From: Stagonosporopsis chrysanthemi
Taxonomy: Eukaryota > Ascomycota > Dothideomycetes > Pleosporales > Didymellaceae
Direction of reading: 5' to 3'
Assembly (NCBI GenBank): GCA_022560025.1
Contig: JAFISE010000123.1
Location: forward strand, 1 to 64,000
Length of the DNA stretch: 64,000 nucleotides
The notes beneath the pieces are model-generated. The model was not told where the DNA came from. It saw only the letters and a list, made by a program, of their open reading frames with translations, and made no database searches. Positions 32,151 through 42,622 of the stretch are shown piece by piece. Both the position numbers and the translations under genes were made by a program. Every line of letters begins with the position of its first letter. Position 1 is the stretch's first letter.

Positions 32151-32251
32151 GTTTTTTGCCTGCTTGGGACCAAGTACGAATAGATCTGCACCCGAATTTC
32201 TGCAGGGAGACTCAACAAGGCTCCACGATGGGTGGGTTGTTCTGGAAGCAT
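32151..32251 (-). CDS. First exon of an F-box-like (LPAEIR) protein; rest unresolved
   Basis: On the minus strand an ATG at 32251 starts MLPEQPTHRGALLSLPAEIR, continuing VQIYSYLVPSRQKT, and ends at a good donor (GTGAGT at 32150). The LLSLPAEIRxxIYxYLV motif is the hallmark N-terminus of many fungal F-box-like/2EXR-type proteins, usually 200-400 residues long. Downstream, the open frame 31891-32121 (with NCRCLTVYRQGIAMRYCDHT) may be a later exon, but the only nearby acceptor would give a 24-nt intron in the wrong phase. The gene may be a truncated copy or a relic. F-box proteins are substrate adaptors of SCF ubiquitin ligases; this role is family knowledge only. Confidence 0.4.
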
Positions 32252-32822
32252 GGCCTGTTTCTTGCTGTGGTTAAGCCTGTCGTAGGTTTGTCATTTGTCA
32301 ACCATGTAAACCGGTGCACGAATAGAGTGGAGTTGTAGGCAAGGATCAAGATGAATGGATTGTCTCAAGGCAAGGGGTATTAACTTGTAGGAGTGAGACT
32401 ATTACCAGGACTAGAAGTAGCCAGTGAAAGTTATGTAACCTGATTTCTCGCCCTATCACGTGCAGATTTGCTTTGATGAAAGCTTTATGAGCTGAAACAG
32501 AACGTAATGTCCATCCGTAAATCAGAAGTTAGAAGAATCCGCTGTACCGTAAAATGTTTCCGCACTTGATATCTGTGATCTCTTATTTCGTCCTGGTTCA
32601 TCGTCAAAGACCTTTTCATACACACCAGCGACCGCGATATTCTAAACTGGTCCACTACATCGTTATCCGACATGGCTGCAGAGGTACAGGCATCTGATAC
32701 AGCACTGTAAAAATTCAACATTGATCATAAGGCGATTGTCTAGTTTCTGATTCTGCACGAAGTCTTGGCCCTCAGAGTGTCCCAAGTGCATTCATTGCTC
32801 GTGCCAGTAAAGTGCGTTCGCA
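32252..32822. other. Intergenic region between two probable gene remnants
   Basis: No supported gene. It lies upstream of the F-box-like exon and downstream of the flavin monooxygenase relic. Confidence 0.4.
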
Positions 32823-33360
32823 CTAGGGCGGCCACACGAATACGCTCTGCTTCCTTTTGCGGACAAGACCAATTTCCCACGCATCCTTCTTCAGTTTGCC
32901 CCCATACAACCTCCTCTCCACATCATCTAGCAGGCCCTTCTAGTCCTTTGACCCGTAACTCGCTGTCGCCTCTCTGAAAGCCCAAGACCCCCCTTTCCTT
33001 TTCCCACTGAACCCCAAATCTCCAAGAAAATGATCAAAATATGGCAAGCTATCGAAGACAAGATCGGGGAAGACGCGGCCATGAATCATTGCCCACCTGA
33101 GCGCAACAGTGCTGCGTGTAGCGAAATGTCTCCTCGTGCAAGGTATCAGACGACGCAAAAGGTGCAGACAGAACATCGTCAAAGTAAGCCGTAATCCACA
33201 GGGACTGGAGATAGGTGCAAGGAAAGGTGCCTAGGCAATACAATACGCCTGAGAAAGCGACGGTACGATCAGTGAGCGAAGAAAGAAGCGTTGTAAAGGG
33301 ATTGGGAGAGAGTTCGGAGTAGGGAAATTGGTGGAGGGGTGCTTTGTTGCAATTGTTAGA
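32823..33360 (-). pseudogene. Decayed C-terminal fragment of a flavin-dependent monooxygenase
   Basis: Read on the minus strand, three overlapping frames resemble consecutive parts of the C-terminal end of fungal FMO-type proteins. These are LTDRTVAFSGVLYCLGTFP followed by YLQSLWITAYFDD (the usual TLAFxGxxxxxxFPxxxLQxxWxxxY region), then in a shifted frame FPDLVFDSLPYFDHFLGDLG followed by a KRKGG block. That frame meets TAG at 32940-32942, where the family commonly has Tyr (DYKGL-like), and then continues KGLLDDVERRLYGG to a second stop at 32823-32825. At least one frameshift (near 33080-33110) plus the nonsense codon disrupt it, and the FAD- and NADPH-binding N-terminal parts are absent because the next gene starts 350 bp away. 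Family assignment is by eye. Confidence 0.55.
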
Positions 33361-33706
33361 TCCCTGCTTGGATACGGATATCTGCCGAGTAGACTGCATA
33401 TATGGCGCGGTTAGACTGTTTGCTTCTACAGACGTTGCCTCTCTTTCTGACAGCACTAACATCTGAAGTCAATCAGAATATGCTCACTAGCATACCACGA
33501 GCCCTCGACGCTTGGCTGGCATGTTATCGGGCAGTCGAAGTATGTAGATGGGAAATGACGCAGGATACCTTCTCACTTCGATGCTCAGAGCACAGAACAT
33601 ATGGTGGAGATGTTTAAGCTCATGATTGGCTTATTCACAAGATCTGAATACACACCTCCTCCACCCTATCTCTACGCCTTGCCCAGAGACGCCAGATCAT
33701 CACGAT
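33361..33706. other. Short intergenic gap
   Basis: 3' flank of the GT31-like gene on the minus strand. No remainder of the monooxygenase relic could be recognised here. Confidence 0.4.
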
Positions 33707-35593
33707 CTACTGATAGAACTTCCAGCTGACCTCCTTACACACCCATTTCCCCGTCGTCTCCTTGATTCTGTCGACCATCCATCCACTAACCCACTGACTC
33801 GAACCCTCCTTCTTCTCGACCGCTTTCCCCAACTTGATCGCCTTGCTGAGATGGCACTCGCCGCCGTTCTGAGTAGTGTAGCGCCACTGCAAACAATCGT
33901 CGACTTCTGTGCAGACTCTTTGGCAGTTCGAGGCGCTTTCAGCGCCGTCCTTGACTAGTGTGCTGATGGCGGCCCAATCGGTTTTTTCTTTGGCGTCTTC
34001 CTTCTTGCCATCCTTTTTGTCGTCCTTCTTGGCGGCTTCTTTGTTCTCGTTCTTTGCATCGCGTCGGTGTGGTGGTGACGTAGCGGCTTTCTCTAATTGC
34101 TGTTTTGCGATGCGCACATCGTCCTCCTTCTTGCTTTCGGTCTTCTTCTGCGCTTCTGATGCGAGAATCTTCGTATCTGAGCTCAGGTTGTCCCAGTCTT
34201 CTACTTGAGTTTTTAGGTGCGGCAGCACGTATTCCTCGTACGCGTCCCTATACAAGTACGGCCTTCCCCAGCCATTCTTCTTTGTCCACTTTGTCTGGAG
34301 GTCCCAGTTCTTGCTCAGAGCATCGTTGTCCATGTGATGCCATGACACAGCTGGTGCGCACCACTGCTTTGATGTGTAGTCGAGGGTATTCGGTTGCTCG
34401 CCCTGCATGAGAGGCCACGATGTGTACAGTTCGACATGCGCATCATTGAGCGCCGTCGCCAGGACGTAGTCACCACAGCATTCCTTGCTAATCTGCTTTT
34501 CCCACTTGCTTGTCCATCGTTCTTCGTATGCCTTGGCGTATTGTCGTAGCGCGCCCTGAGAAAGCAGGATGCCAGAACCGCGCTGCGCGAATTGTACGTG
34601 GTTGATAAATGATTGTGCTCCGCTGTAGTATGGAATCCTGTAATCGAGCCTGTCCGCCCACTGTAGCAGATTTGTCCAGCTGAGACCTGTATCTGCCTCG
34701 ATAAAAGCATAGAACCTGGCGTGCGGGTTCATCTTGTACGCATCATACACCATAGTCAGGATCTTCCACTTGTCCAGCTCCTTTGTCTTCTTCGCATCAG
34801 GTTTGTACTCAGAGTCCTCCTTGATGATCTTGTACTCGCGGAACTCGGCGTTTTTCTCCTGTGTCTCTGGGCTGATGGCGCGCAGCGCATCGTGGACTGG
34901 TATGCCATCAATCGTGCCAGCATGGTCGCTAAAGATGGCAAAATTGGGTACGCAAGAAAGCAGACCAGACAGGTGCCCAGACAGCTTGTCAAAGATCTCG
35001 GCTTTTGAGGTCTTGACTACCACCATGACGTCTTGTGCACGGCGGACGTCCTTGCAGAAACCCTTGACCGGGGCAGCGGTATGCACGTACGGTATGAACG
35101 AGGTCGTGGAAGCGGTTGTGATCGTCGTGTTGGCACTCGATATCGATGCAGCTTTGGGCTTTGGTGTCGCGCTGGAGCCAAAATGGCTCGTAGCCTTCCC
35201 AATATGCTCCGTCTTGACGTTATCGTTCCATCTGCCCCCATCGTCGTCGTGGCCGGCGGCGCCCGTTTCCTTTGGCGCTGATAACGGCGTCTGCTCTCCC
35301 ACATGACCTTCCTTCTTTGTCTTGTCGGCCCACCTGTGATTAGCTTCCTCGCTCGGTCGGTCTCCATGCAATGTCGGCGTGGGATCGACTTTGGAAGGGG
35401 CGGCGTGTGAGGCGTAAGCGACAGGCGCGGGCGCAATTGGATCGTGGAGTTTTGATTCATCGGCAGGGTGCTGTATGATAGGCGAAGACGGCTCTGCAGA
35501 CTGGCTGGGGAGACCGTAAGTCCAGATAAAGCTGAGCAAGGAGAAGGTAACGACCATCATAATGATGCGGGAGGGGGTGAAAAGCGAGCGCAT
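33707..35593 (-). CDS. GT31-like type II membrane glycosyltransferase
   Basis: The gene is intronless and encodes 628 residues from the ATG at 35593. A short basic N-terminus is followed by one hydrophobic helix (about 10-27, IIMMVVTFSLLSFIWTYG), a signal anchor typical of Golgi glycosyltransferases, and then a Pro/Ser/Thr/Lys stem to about 175. The catalytic region begins near GFCKDVRRAQDVMVVVKTS (about 178). It contains FIEADTGLSW at about 298-306, where E299-A-D301 occupies the place of the DxD metal-binding motif, and the GSGILLSQGALRQY acceptor-side motif. A charged Lys/Glu/Asp linker (about 490-545) then leads to a Cys-containing segment (NCQRVCTEVDDCLQW...GECHL) that looks like a PAN/apple-type module. 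Family members resemble fungal GT31 enzymes (beta-1,3-glycosyl transfer); the exact sugar is unknown. Confidence 0.8.
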   Translation of the reverse strand: MRSLFTPSRIIMMVVTFSLLSFIWTYGLPSQSAEPSSPIIQHPADESKLHDPIAPAPVAYASHAAPSKVDPTPTLHGDRPSEEANHRWADKTKKEGHVGEQTPLSAPKETGAAGHDDDGGRWNDNVKTEHIGKATSHFGSSATPKPKAASISSANTTITTASTTSFIPYVHTAAPVKGFCKDVRRAQDVMVVVKTSKAEIFDKLSGHLSGLLSCVPNFAIFSDHAGTIDGIPVHDALRAISPETQEKNAEFREYKIIKEDSEYKPDAKKTKELDKWKILTMVYDAYKMNPHARFYAFIEADTGLSWTNLLQWADRLDYRIPYYSGAQSFINHVQFAQRGSGILLSQGALRQYAKAYEERWTSKWEKQISKECCGDYVLATALNDAHVELYTSWPLMQGEQPNTLDYTSKQWCAPAVSWHHMDNDALSKNWDLQTKWTKKNGWGRPYLYRDAYEEYVLPHLKTQVEDWDNLSSDTKILASEAQKKTESKKEDDVRIAKQQLEKAATSPPHRRDAKNENKEAAKKDDKKDGKKEDAKEKTDWAAISTLVKDGAESASNCQRVCTEVDDCLQWRYTTQNGGECHLSKAIKLGKAVEKKEGSSQWVSGWMVDRIKETTGKWVCKEVSWKFYQ

Positions 35594-37176
35594 TCTGACG
35601 GTCGCAGGCGGCGGCTGCCTAGCACTGCGAATGTAGGGCGATTTCTATCGAGGTTCTCATGCGCTACATCAGCGCAGTTGTTTGTTGTCCTGGCCGCCTG
35701 AAAGGCAGCTGCGGAGGTAGGACATAGGAGGTTGTACGATGGATTTGAGGCGCTGCGTGCCGGTTGCCGAACTCTTGGTGGCCTGTGGCGCGCCCCTGCG
35801 GTTCTCAACCTCGCCATAACATTTGCACGCAGCAACGACAGCGGCTGTGCGACATCCAGAGGAAGACGGGCGCGTATACAGATGACGGACGATTAATATG
35901 GAGACACTGACGACAGCTACGATCAACCGGCTGCTGGGCTCGGCGCGGCTTTCTCCACGCGTAACGCACAACGCGCGTGCAAGGGTCTTACATGGGCTTT
36001 CAAGCACAGCACACGGCCTTTGCGATTCCTGATGTGTGCTGCACACAATGTCTACGGTATCTCGCCTGTTAGGTATCATGCTCTGAAGGGCCGCTATTGA
36101 TGTGCCATCGCTGATTCGACACATGTACATCGCAGGCGCGTTGCCTGGCAAACGGAACCGGGAGATGTATAGATTAGAGCTCGCCATGTTGTCAGCTTTC
36201 ATCATTGATACGCTCTTCGGCCTGGACGCGTCTCTAGCGATACTGGAACCTGTAAGATAGAACATGTGCGTTTGGAGGCTGTGGTTGCTATCATGATCAC
36301 AGCCTACCCAACTTCGAGGTCCTCAGAACGCATTTGCAGAGTATTGAGACGAGGAGAGCACCAGCAACCAAACCCTTAGCAGACATATATCGCAGGGTTC
36401 AGGTATGCACTTTGGCCGCATTGTCTGTGTGCACACTGTATCCTGAGATGCCCAAGCCCATTCTGCTCAAGCGCGGGCTGCACGTGGCCGAGCAACTGCC
36501 GTATTACGCGTTACTAACATCCATCAACACCAGCCATCTTGTCGTGCAAGTAACGGTCGACCAGTCAGCAGAGTTTGCGGGCGCCAACGATGCAGCAATG
36601 TTCACTCAGCAAAGAAGGCGCATGCGTGCTCCTTGCACTCATCTTGCGTAAGCATCGTAAACGCAATGGCAGCTCTCAACGTGTCAACTGTATCAGCACC
36701 CTGCGCTCTTCGACCTAAACAACGGTGCATCTAGGCCTTGAATACGAATTTCGCGCCTGTCTCGATGTATTTTCGGCAGATACAATGTCACTCGGATGGT
36801 CGGGGATAACATAGCTTGCTCTCTAAGCGCAAACACCCCTGTTTGCACGCGGTGCAACGGTCATCACGATGACGCAAGTATCGACTGAAAAAGCCGATAA
36901 CCTGGCACCGCTAATCTGTATCCACGTCTTCTCATTTGCTAATTAACAAAGTTCCGGCAGGTATGAGATGTTCCGGGCATGGATTGTATGCAGCAAGTTC
37001 CAGTAAGCTTCATCGCTTGACAGCACGGCCCTTGATCAACCAATCTGTAAATCTGAAGTCATGACTGGCTCAATGTGGAAGGCAACGGGGCTGCACAAAA
37101 GCAGCGGGTCACCCACAACGCGAGCGCTGTTAGCAATTACGAGTGAATCCTTTACCAGCCACAAGTAACATACACC
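35594..37176. other. 1.6 kb divergent promoter region, no supported gene
   Basis: It lies between the GT31-like gene (minus) and sulfite oxidase (plus). A minus-strand ATG frame of 198 codons (35669-36265) and a plus-strand frame at 36334-36651 exist, but neither shows a domain, signal peptide or coding-like composition. I treat them as chance, with low certainty for the 198-codon frame. Confidence 0.45.
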
Positions 37177-38984
37177 ATGGCGCCTGCAGAGCCAAATCAC
37201 AAGCCGTTTGAGATACAAGGTGAAATACCAGAGTTCGAGGAAGAGAGAGAAGGATGGAAGGGCTACATCGAGTGGGAGAGGTACCCCGAGAAGAAGAAGA
37301 AGGCAGCAGAGATCATGGCGAGATACGATTTCCCTGTTGTCAGTATTCCTCTATCGCAAATCACAGAACAGTGGAAAACTAACCGGCGACAGCCTCCAGA
37401 GTTCCAGTTCGAACCGTTGCCCAAGTCGAATCCTGTGCTGGAAGGAGTGCGCTGGAAGTGAGTTGGTACAGATCTACTGAGGTTGCACCACTGACTTCGA
37501 GGAGATACTACCACTATGCCTTGGGTAAAACATTAAGCGACCTCCCGGACATCTCGTGGAAGTATGTGCAGAAGGAGAAAAGATCTGATATGATCCATGT
37601 TCTGCAATTCCCTTACAACGGCGAGCCGCCGAGGGTAAGTGGACATGCTGCGAAATCTCAGGCATACGCTGACATTGTAATAGAAACGACTGGTTGAGGC
37701 ATGTTCCAAGCCAGATTTAATCCCAGCCTCTTACTGACTTGATTAGACTGAAATCACGGAGAATCCCGACTTCTTCGTCCGCAACCACGGTGGTATTCCT
37801 GAGATCGACCCCAGCAAGTACTTTTTCGAGGTCGAGGGTCTGGTGAAAAACCCCAGGAAAATCAGTCTCGAGACGCTGAAAGATGAATCCATCTTCCCCC
37901 GTCAGTCCACAGTTGTATCACTGCAATGTTCCGGAACCCGCCGTATTGAGCAGATCCACGAGTACCCAGGAGACGGCGACGAGCTCATCAACGCGCCCTG
38001 GGGCGAAGGTGCCATTGGCACCGCCCGCTGGACTGGTGTATCTCTCAAGAAGGTCATCAAATATTGCGGGGGTCTGATAGACGACGCTGCACATCTCGAG
38101 TTTTTTGGTGCAGACACCTACTTCAAGAAGGGCCAGGTCTACAACTACGCCGTCTCCGTTCCCGCACGGAAGATGAAGGTCAACGAGGTCTTACTAGCCT
38201 GGGAGATGAACGGCGAGCCTCTCCCTGCGATCCACGGATTCCCCCTGCGTGTCGTTGTCATGGGCTACATTGGTGCCCGCTCCTGCAAGTGGCTCACTCG
38301 CATCAACGTCATCAATGGGCCGTCTATGGCTCCGGTACAAATGAAGGAGTACCTCTACTACACTCCGCAATTGGGCAAGCAGAACGTAACATACAGCAAT
38401 GGCTTCAGCATCCAGATGATGCCTGTCTCGTCTGCAATAATGTCGCCCAACAACAACGACGTCATCATCCACGATGGCAAGATCACATTTACAGGATGGG
38501 CCTTCAGCGGCAGCGGATGGCCCGAGCGCGTTGAAGTCAGTAACGACGGTGGAGGCGTGTGGTACGAAGTGCCCGATGAGAACCTAAGCAAGAAGTATTT
38601 CCACGCCTGGCGAACCTGGTCTTTCGAGTGCCCTGTTGATGCAGAAGGATGGCTGGAGTTCTGCGTCCGCTGCTGGGACGATGCTCTGAACGTGAGTTTT
38701 CCCTTATCCGTTGTGACGTAACAATACTGATTTTCCGGTAGACACAGCCTACCTTCGTCCGCAGCGCGTGGAATTGGGACCTGCACGTCACCTCCTCGTG
38801 TCATCGTGTCAAGATTTACAGTGTGAACAAGTCGAAGCCAGCGACTGCTAAGCGACTCAAGCAGTTTGAGGACAAGGGTTTGCCATTCTTACCCCTTACG
38901 CGTCCTGTGCCGTTCGATCTTGAGTCGGATGAGGACTACATAAAGGAGATGACGAAGCGTGATGGTCGCGATCCTACAGAGTAG
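37177..38984 (+). CDS. Sulfite oxidase (molybdopterin-dependent)
   Basis: Five exons are proposed: 37177-37457, 37502-37634, 37684-37692, 37747-38691 and 38742-38984, giving 536 residues. The third exon is only 9 nt; skipping it also keeps the frame (533 residues). The molybdopterin domain has FFVRNHGGIPEI, then the Mo-ligating cysteine at about 202 in SLQCSGTRR (family form LQCAGNRR), INAPWGEGAIGTARWTGVSL, HGFPLRVVVMGYIGARSCKWL, and the C-terminal dimerisation domain (GWAFSGSGWPERVEVS, AWNWDLHV). No N-terminal cytochrome b5 domain is present, as in plant and several fungal enzymes that pass electrons to oxygen. No SKL-type peroxisomal signal ends the protein (ends RDPTE). It oxidises sulfite to sulfate, a detoxification step. 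It is convergent with the subtilase gene, 131 bp away. Confidence 0.92.
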
Positions 38985-39115
38985 TTCAATGCTCTTCGAG
39001 CAAGTGATGGGAGAGCACGTGCTTGATACGAAGATTTAAATTTTTTGGAATTTCGCATCTTATATCGCACAACAGAGTTCTTGGCTCAAAACCCTTTTCT
39101 TATATAATACATTTC

Positions 39116-40392
39116 CTACCGGCCGTTGCCATTGTAAGCCAGCAGGTTCGCGGAGCCCTGGGCATCAGTGACCCTGTTCGGGGTCGCCAGCTCAAGAACC
39201 CTCGCCTTGATAGCAGCAGCACTTGACAGGCCCTCAAGACCACGCAGATAGCTAACAAGACCAGCAACGTGCGGGGAGGCCATTGAAGTACCAGTCAATG
39301 AAGCAGTCGCGGTATCCGAAGTGTAGTATGCTGAGATAATGCCGGTGCCTGCAGCGAAAATGTCGACAGCGGGGCCAAAGTTGGATCCAGTAGTCCCGCT
39401 GCGGCGCGCATCATTACTCTGAACGTTACCAACACAGAGCACCTCAGGTGAGCGGGCAGGCGAGCGGCTAGAAGCAAGCTGATTCTCGTTACCAGAAGCC
39501 ACGACGGCGAGGACGCCGCGGTTCCATGCAGCAGTGATGGCTTGGTCCCAGACTGTTGACCCGGGGCCACCAAGGGACATGTTGATGACGGCAGAGTTCT
39601 GGCGACCCTTGGAGACGATGTCGTTGACTGCCCAGTCGAAGCCAGCGATGACAGCAGATGCAGAGCCCTGGTTGCCTTCGAAGACCTTGACAGCAATAAG
39701 GGTGGTTCGCTTAGCGACGCCATAGGTTGTGCCACCAACGGTGCCGGCGACGTGGGTTCCGTGGCCTTGATTGTCGTTGTTATCGCCACCTACAGCGTTG
39801 AAGCCGAACTGTGCGCGGCCACCTAAGTCCTGGTGGGTCATTCTGATGCCGGTATCAACGACATAGGAGAAGGTACCAAGGCCACCGGTGTTGTCATAGA
39901 TGTAGCTGGAGGCGCCACGGGTACGGGAAGAGATACTATCAAGACCCCAGGGTGCATTGTTCTGAGTGACGAGTGCGTTGATGGTCATGATGTAGTCCTC
40001 AACGACGTCCAGGACCTAGCAGGTATATTAACATCTATGCCTTCCATGTGTAATATATTATTCACCTCAGGCAGAGCTTTCAGTTCCTCAATTGTCGCGG
40101 CATCAAAAGCCCCAGAATATCCTTTGAATTCACCGAAGTCATACTCGCGCTCGACACCAGCCTCTTCCTCCGCAGCGGTCACGGAGCGTTTGGCAAGGTT
40201 GCGCGCGTGGATCTCACGGACGACATTGTGATGAGCAGCGATAGACGCAACATTAGCATCAGGCTTCAGTTGAACGATGTACTTGCCGGGAATAATCTCA
40301 TCGGCAGTCTGGCGTGCGGAGACGGGAGCAGCACTGGCAAGGAAGGGTGTTGCTGCAGCAGCCAAGGCAACAGCACGAGTGAAGAACTGCAT
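39116..40392 (-). CDS. Secreted subtilisin-like serine protease (S8A, proteinase K type)
   Basis: Two exons, 40392-40066 and 40015-39116, with a 50-nt intron between (GTGAAT...GCTAG), give 408 residues. Removing the intron restores the usual propeptide-mature junction (ALPEV...IMTINALVTQNNAPWGLDS). A signal peptide covers about 1-21, an inhibitor-I9 propeptide about 37-118 (GKYIVQLKPDANVASIAAHH), and the mature enzyme begins near 120. The catalytic triad is Asp163 (VVDTGIR), His194 (GHGTHVAG) and Ser353 (GTSMASPH). Asn in the oxyanion hole is expected within VASGNENQ. Length and order match extracellular alkaline proteases of ascomycetes, which degrade host or environmental protein. A TATA-like element lies about 70 nt upstream of the ATG. 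Confidence 0.95.
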
Positions 40393-41658
40393 TTAAAAAG
40401 TGGAGTATTTTGGAAGCAGCTGATTAGGCTGGTTTCTGTGACATGAGTAGAGTCAATGTACTTATACATGCTGCACCACCAATGTAGTCCTGGCCTTCGT
40501 TGTCCCATGTACCAAATGAGCATAGTCCACATATCCAAGAGACTCCATCTCGACGGAAAGTCTTGTCTCTCTTGACTTCTGCCCTATTTGGCAATCTTCG
40601 CTCCTGTGTCCAAGGCCAAGACTTTCGGTCGGAAGATCGACACAAGGGGAAGAGGTGAAGACGAACACGTTGCTACTCTGTAGTTCGTACGTGAAAGTGT
40701 AAGCCAAGCGCAGCGAAGGCTGCGACGGTAGAACTTAGTGTCGGGAAGTTGTTACGCAGTAGGGCCGGAGCGTCCTGTGCATGCACACTGCAGTTTGCTT
40801 CGTCCGCTTTGAGCACCCCTACTGCTCGCTCGAATACGCACTGAAACGTTGCGATGGTAGTTTCTTTCACAAGTACTTATATGCAAATTCGTGAAGTTTG
40901 CCTGTTTGTTGATATCTGTAGGTGCTGATGTTGCGAGCAAGCAAGTGGCGCATACGCAAGTGTCGCCTATCAGCATTACCGCTTTTAAAGATTGTCGGTT
41001 GTGTACCGTTGAGATGCAAGATGGTCTGTCCTGCAGGTGCTTCCAGACACTGTCGATCTGCCATAGTGCAGGTGCAATTGTCCTTAGATGTAGGTGGCAC
41101 TTTTACCCCTTTTGCGCTTCACAAACCTTGTGCAGCGAGAGAACGGGCTGCAATTGATCTAGTGCATTTGAGATGCCTTTTTGGGAAAAGAGCAACGATG
41201 GGCTAAACGTCTTACGGTAAACAATCTGAAGGCGCAGCTGTTGCCAACCAGAAGGCGTTCAGCCAAGATGAGATGTGCTGTGTTGTTTAGTCAAAGAATG
41301 TATCGGAAGCAGTCTGATCCGCGGAATCTTGCACTAGCTGATCGGCGAAGTGGCGTTCTTCGGTCTGGAGCACGTGACCGTGCTTACTCAATCATGGCTG
41401 CCTCTCAATCCAAAGCCTTCACTGTAACACCTTTCAAACCCCAGAACAAAGAAACTAGATCTGTAGTAAGTGAGGGTGGCCTGTGGGTGGCTTCTATGGG
41501 CCCTTTAGGCGGTTCCTGCGCTGCCATATTGCTCTTTCCCCGCAAGCAATCTCAGCGCATGATGTGACTTCCACGATCCTACGCTCTCTTCACTTGTCAC
41601 TTGAAGCTCTACCCTTCGTTAAACATCGCTTTATTCACTACACACATTCTCAAACAAC
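40393..41658. other. Intergenic region, no supported gene
   Basis: Subtilase promoter side plus the promoter of the next plus-strand gene. Frames of 75-130 codons exist on both strands, without domains. Confidence 0.45.
40461..40466 (-). promoter_or_regulatory. Putative TATA element (TATAAG) of the subtilase gene
   Basis: On the minus strand TATAAG lies 69 nt before the ATG at 40392. Assigned by motif and spacing only. Confidence 0.4.
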
Positions 41659-42471
41659 ATGTGCTTCGGGTTCGGCAAGAAGTACGCACGAGTTCAGTAT
41701 GTACATCTGCGCCAGAGAGGATCAGGCGGCTAGGCGCGCAGGTCAGTACGCGTCATGGTCCTAGAGATTGAGCGCGAGAACGGACATGTGGTGCGTACGT
41801 ACGGGCGCTTACCTCGGGAAATAGGTGGCAATGGCACAAATGACATCGTCTCTGTTGGTAAGAAGAGGAAGCTTGGACAAGATAGTCATTCGAGTACCAT
41901 GGAAAGAAAAGAAGAGACGGGACGGCACTCTGTCGCTTCGTTATCGACCAAGAATTTCGCGAGGTATTTGCACACCTCGAGACACCCGAAGCGAGCACGG
42001 GTGACTGCTGCTGGAGGAAGCGAATTTAGGTCCTGTCGTGAGCGCGCCTCTTCTGGCAAGGAAACGGCTTCTCTATCTGAGAACCAAGCAACGTCGGATC
42101 GCTCAAGCACCACTTTGCTTAGGACGAGATCCAAGCATCGTCCTCGTTTTCTGCGCCCAACGAACCAGGTTGATTCGCCTCCAGCGGCGACGACTACGGG
42201 ATCACGCCTGCACATCCCTCCACCCGTAGTTCCTCGCTCAACAGTACAAGCGACATCAAGTCTAGGACAACATGGAGCACTCTCTTCTATTTCGATGAAC
42301 ACTTGCCGCTCAGTGATGTCTGAACCTGACAACCGCGAAAACCCGGCAACTTCAAATGTGAATGATTGTTCGCGGCCACCGAAGAACGTTTTCCAGCAGC
42401 CTGGGATGAGCCGAAGACAGTCCAATACCTTCATCTTCGACACACCGCCCCAAGAGAAACATCTGAATTGA
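41659..42471 (+). CDS. Basic Ser/Thr/Pro-rich protein of unknown function
   Basis: Two exons are proposed, 41659-41696 and 41742-42471 (45-nt intron, GTATGT...GCGCAG), giving 255 residues starting MCFGFGKKYARVQ. If the first exon is wrong, the gene starts at the ATG at 41755 (238 residues). The phase fit, the canonical donor and an intron length like its neighbours favour the two-exon model. The protein is highly polar and basic (KKRKLGQD, HPKRARV), without a hydrophobic helix or recognised domain; nuclear location is possible but unproven. It is convergent with the BVMO gene, 151 bp away. Confidence 0.5.
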
Positions 42472-42622
42472 TCTAGTCAAGCGTTAGCGCGTCCTTAGCC
42501 CGGGCAGCTAGTAATATCACGAATTGAATTTCTTCTTGAGATCAACATTTCGAAGACGTTAATAATTCCTCACTACAACTCTATCGTTTGTGAACCTTTA
42601 TTCTTGTTCTAACCCCTTATGC

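Noticed and set aside
35669..36265. 198-codon minus-strand frame with ATG
   Set aside because: It lies in the divergent promoter region of two clear genes and has no domain, membrane helix or conserved-looking segment. It remains possible but unsupported.
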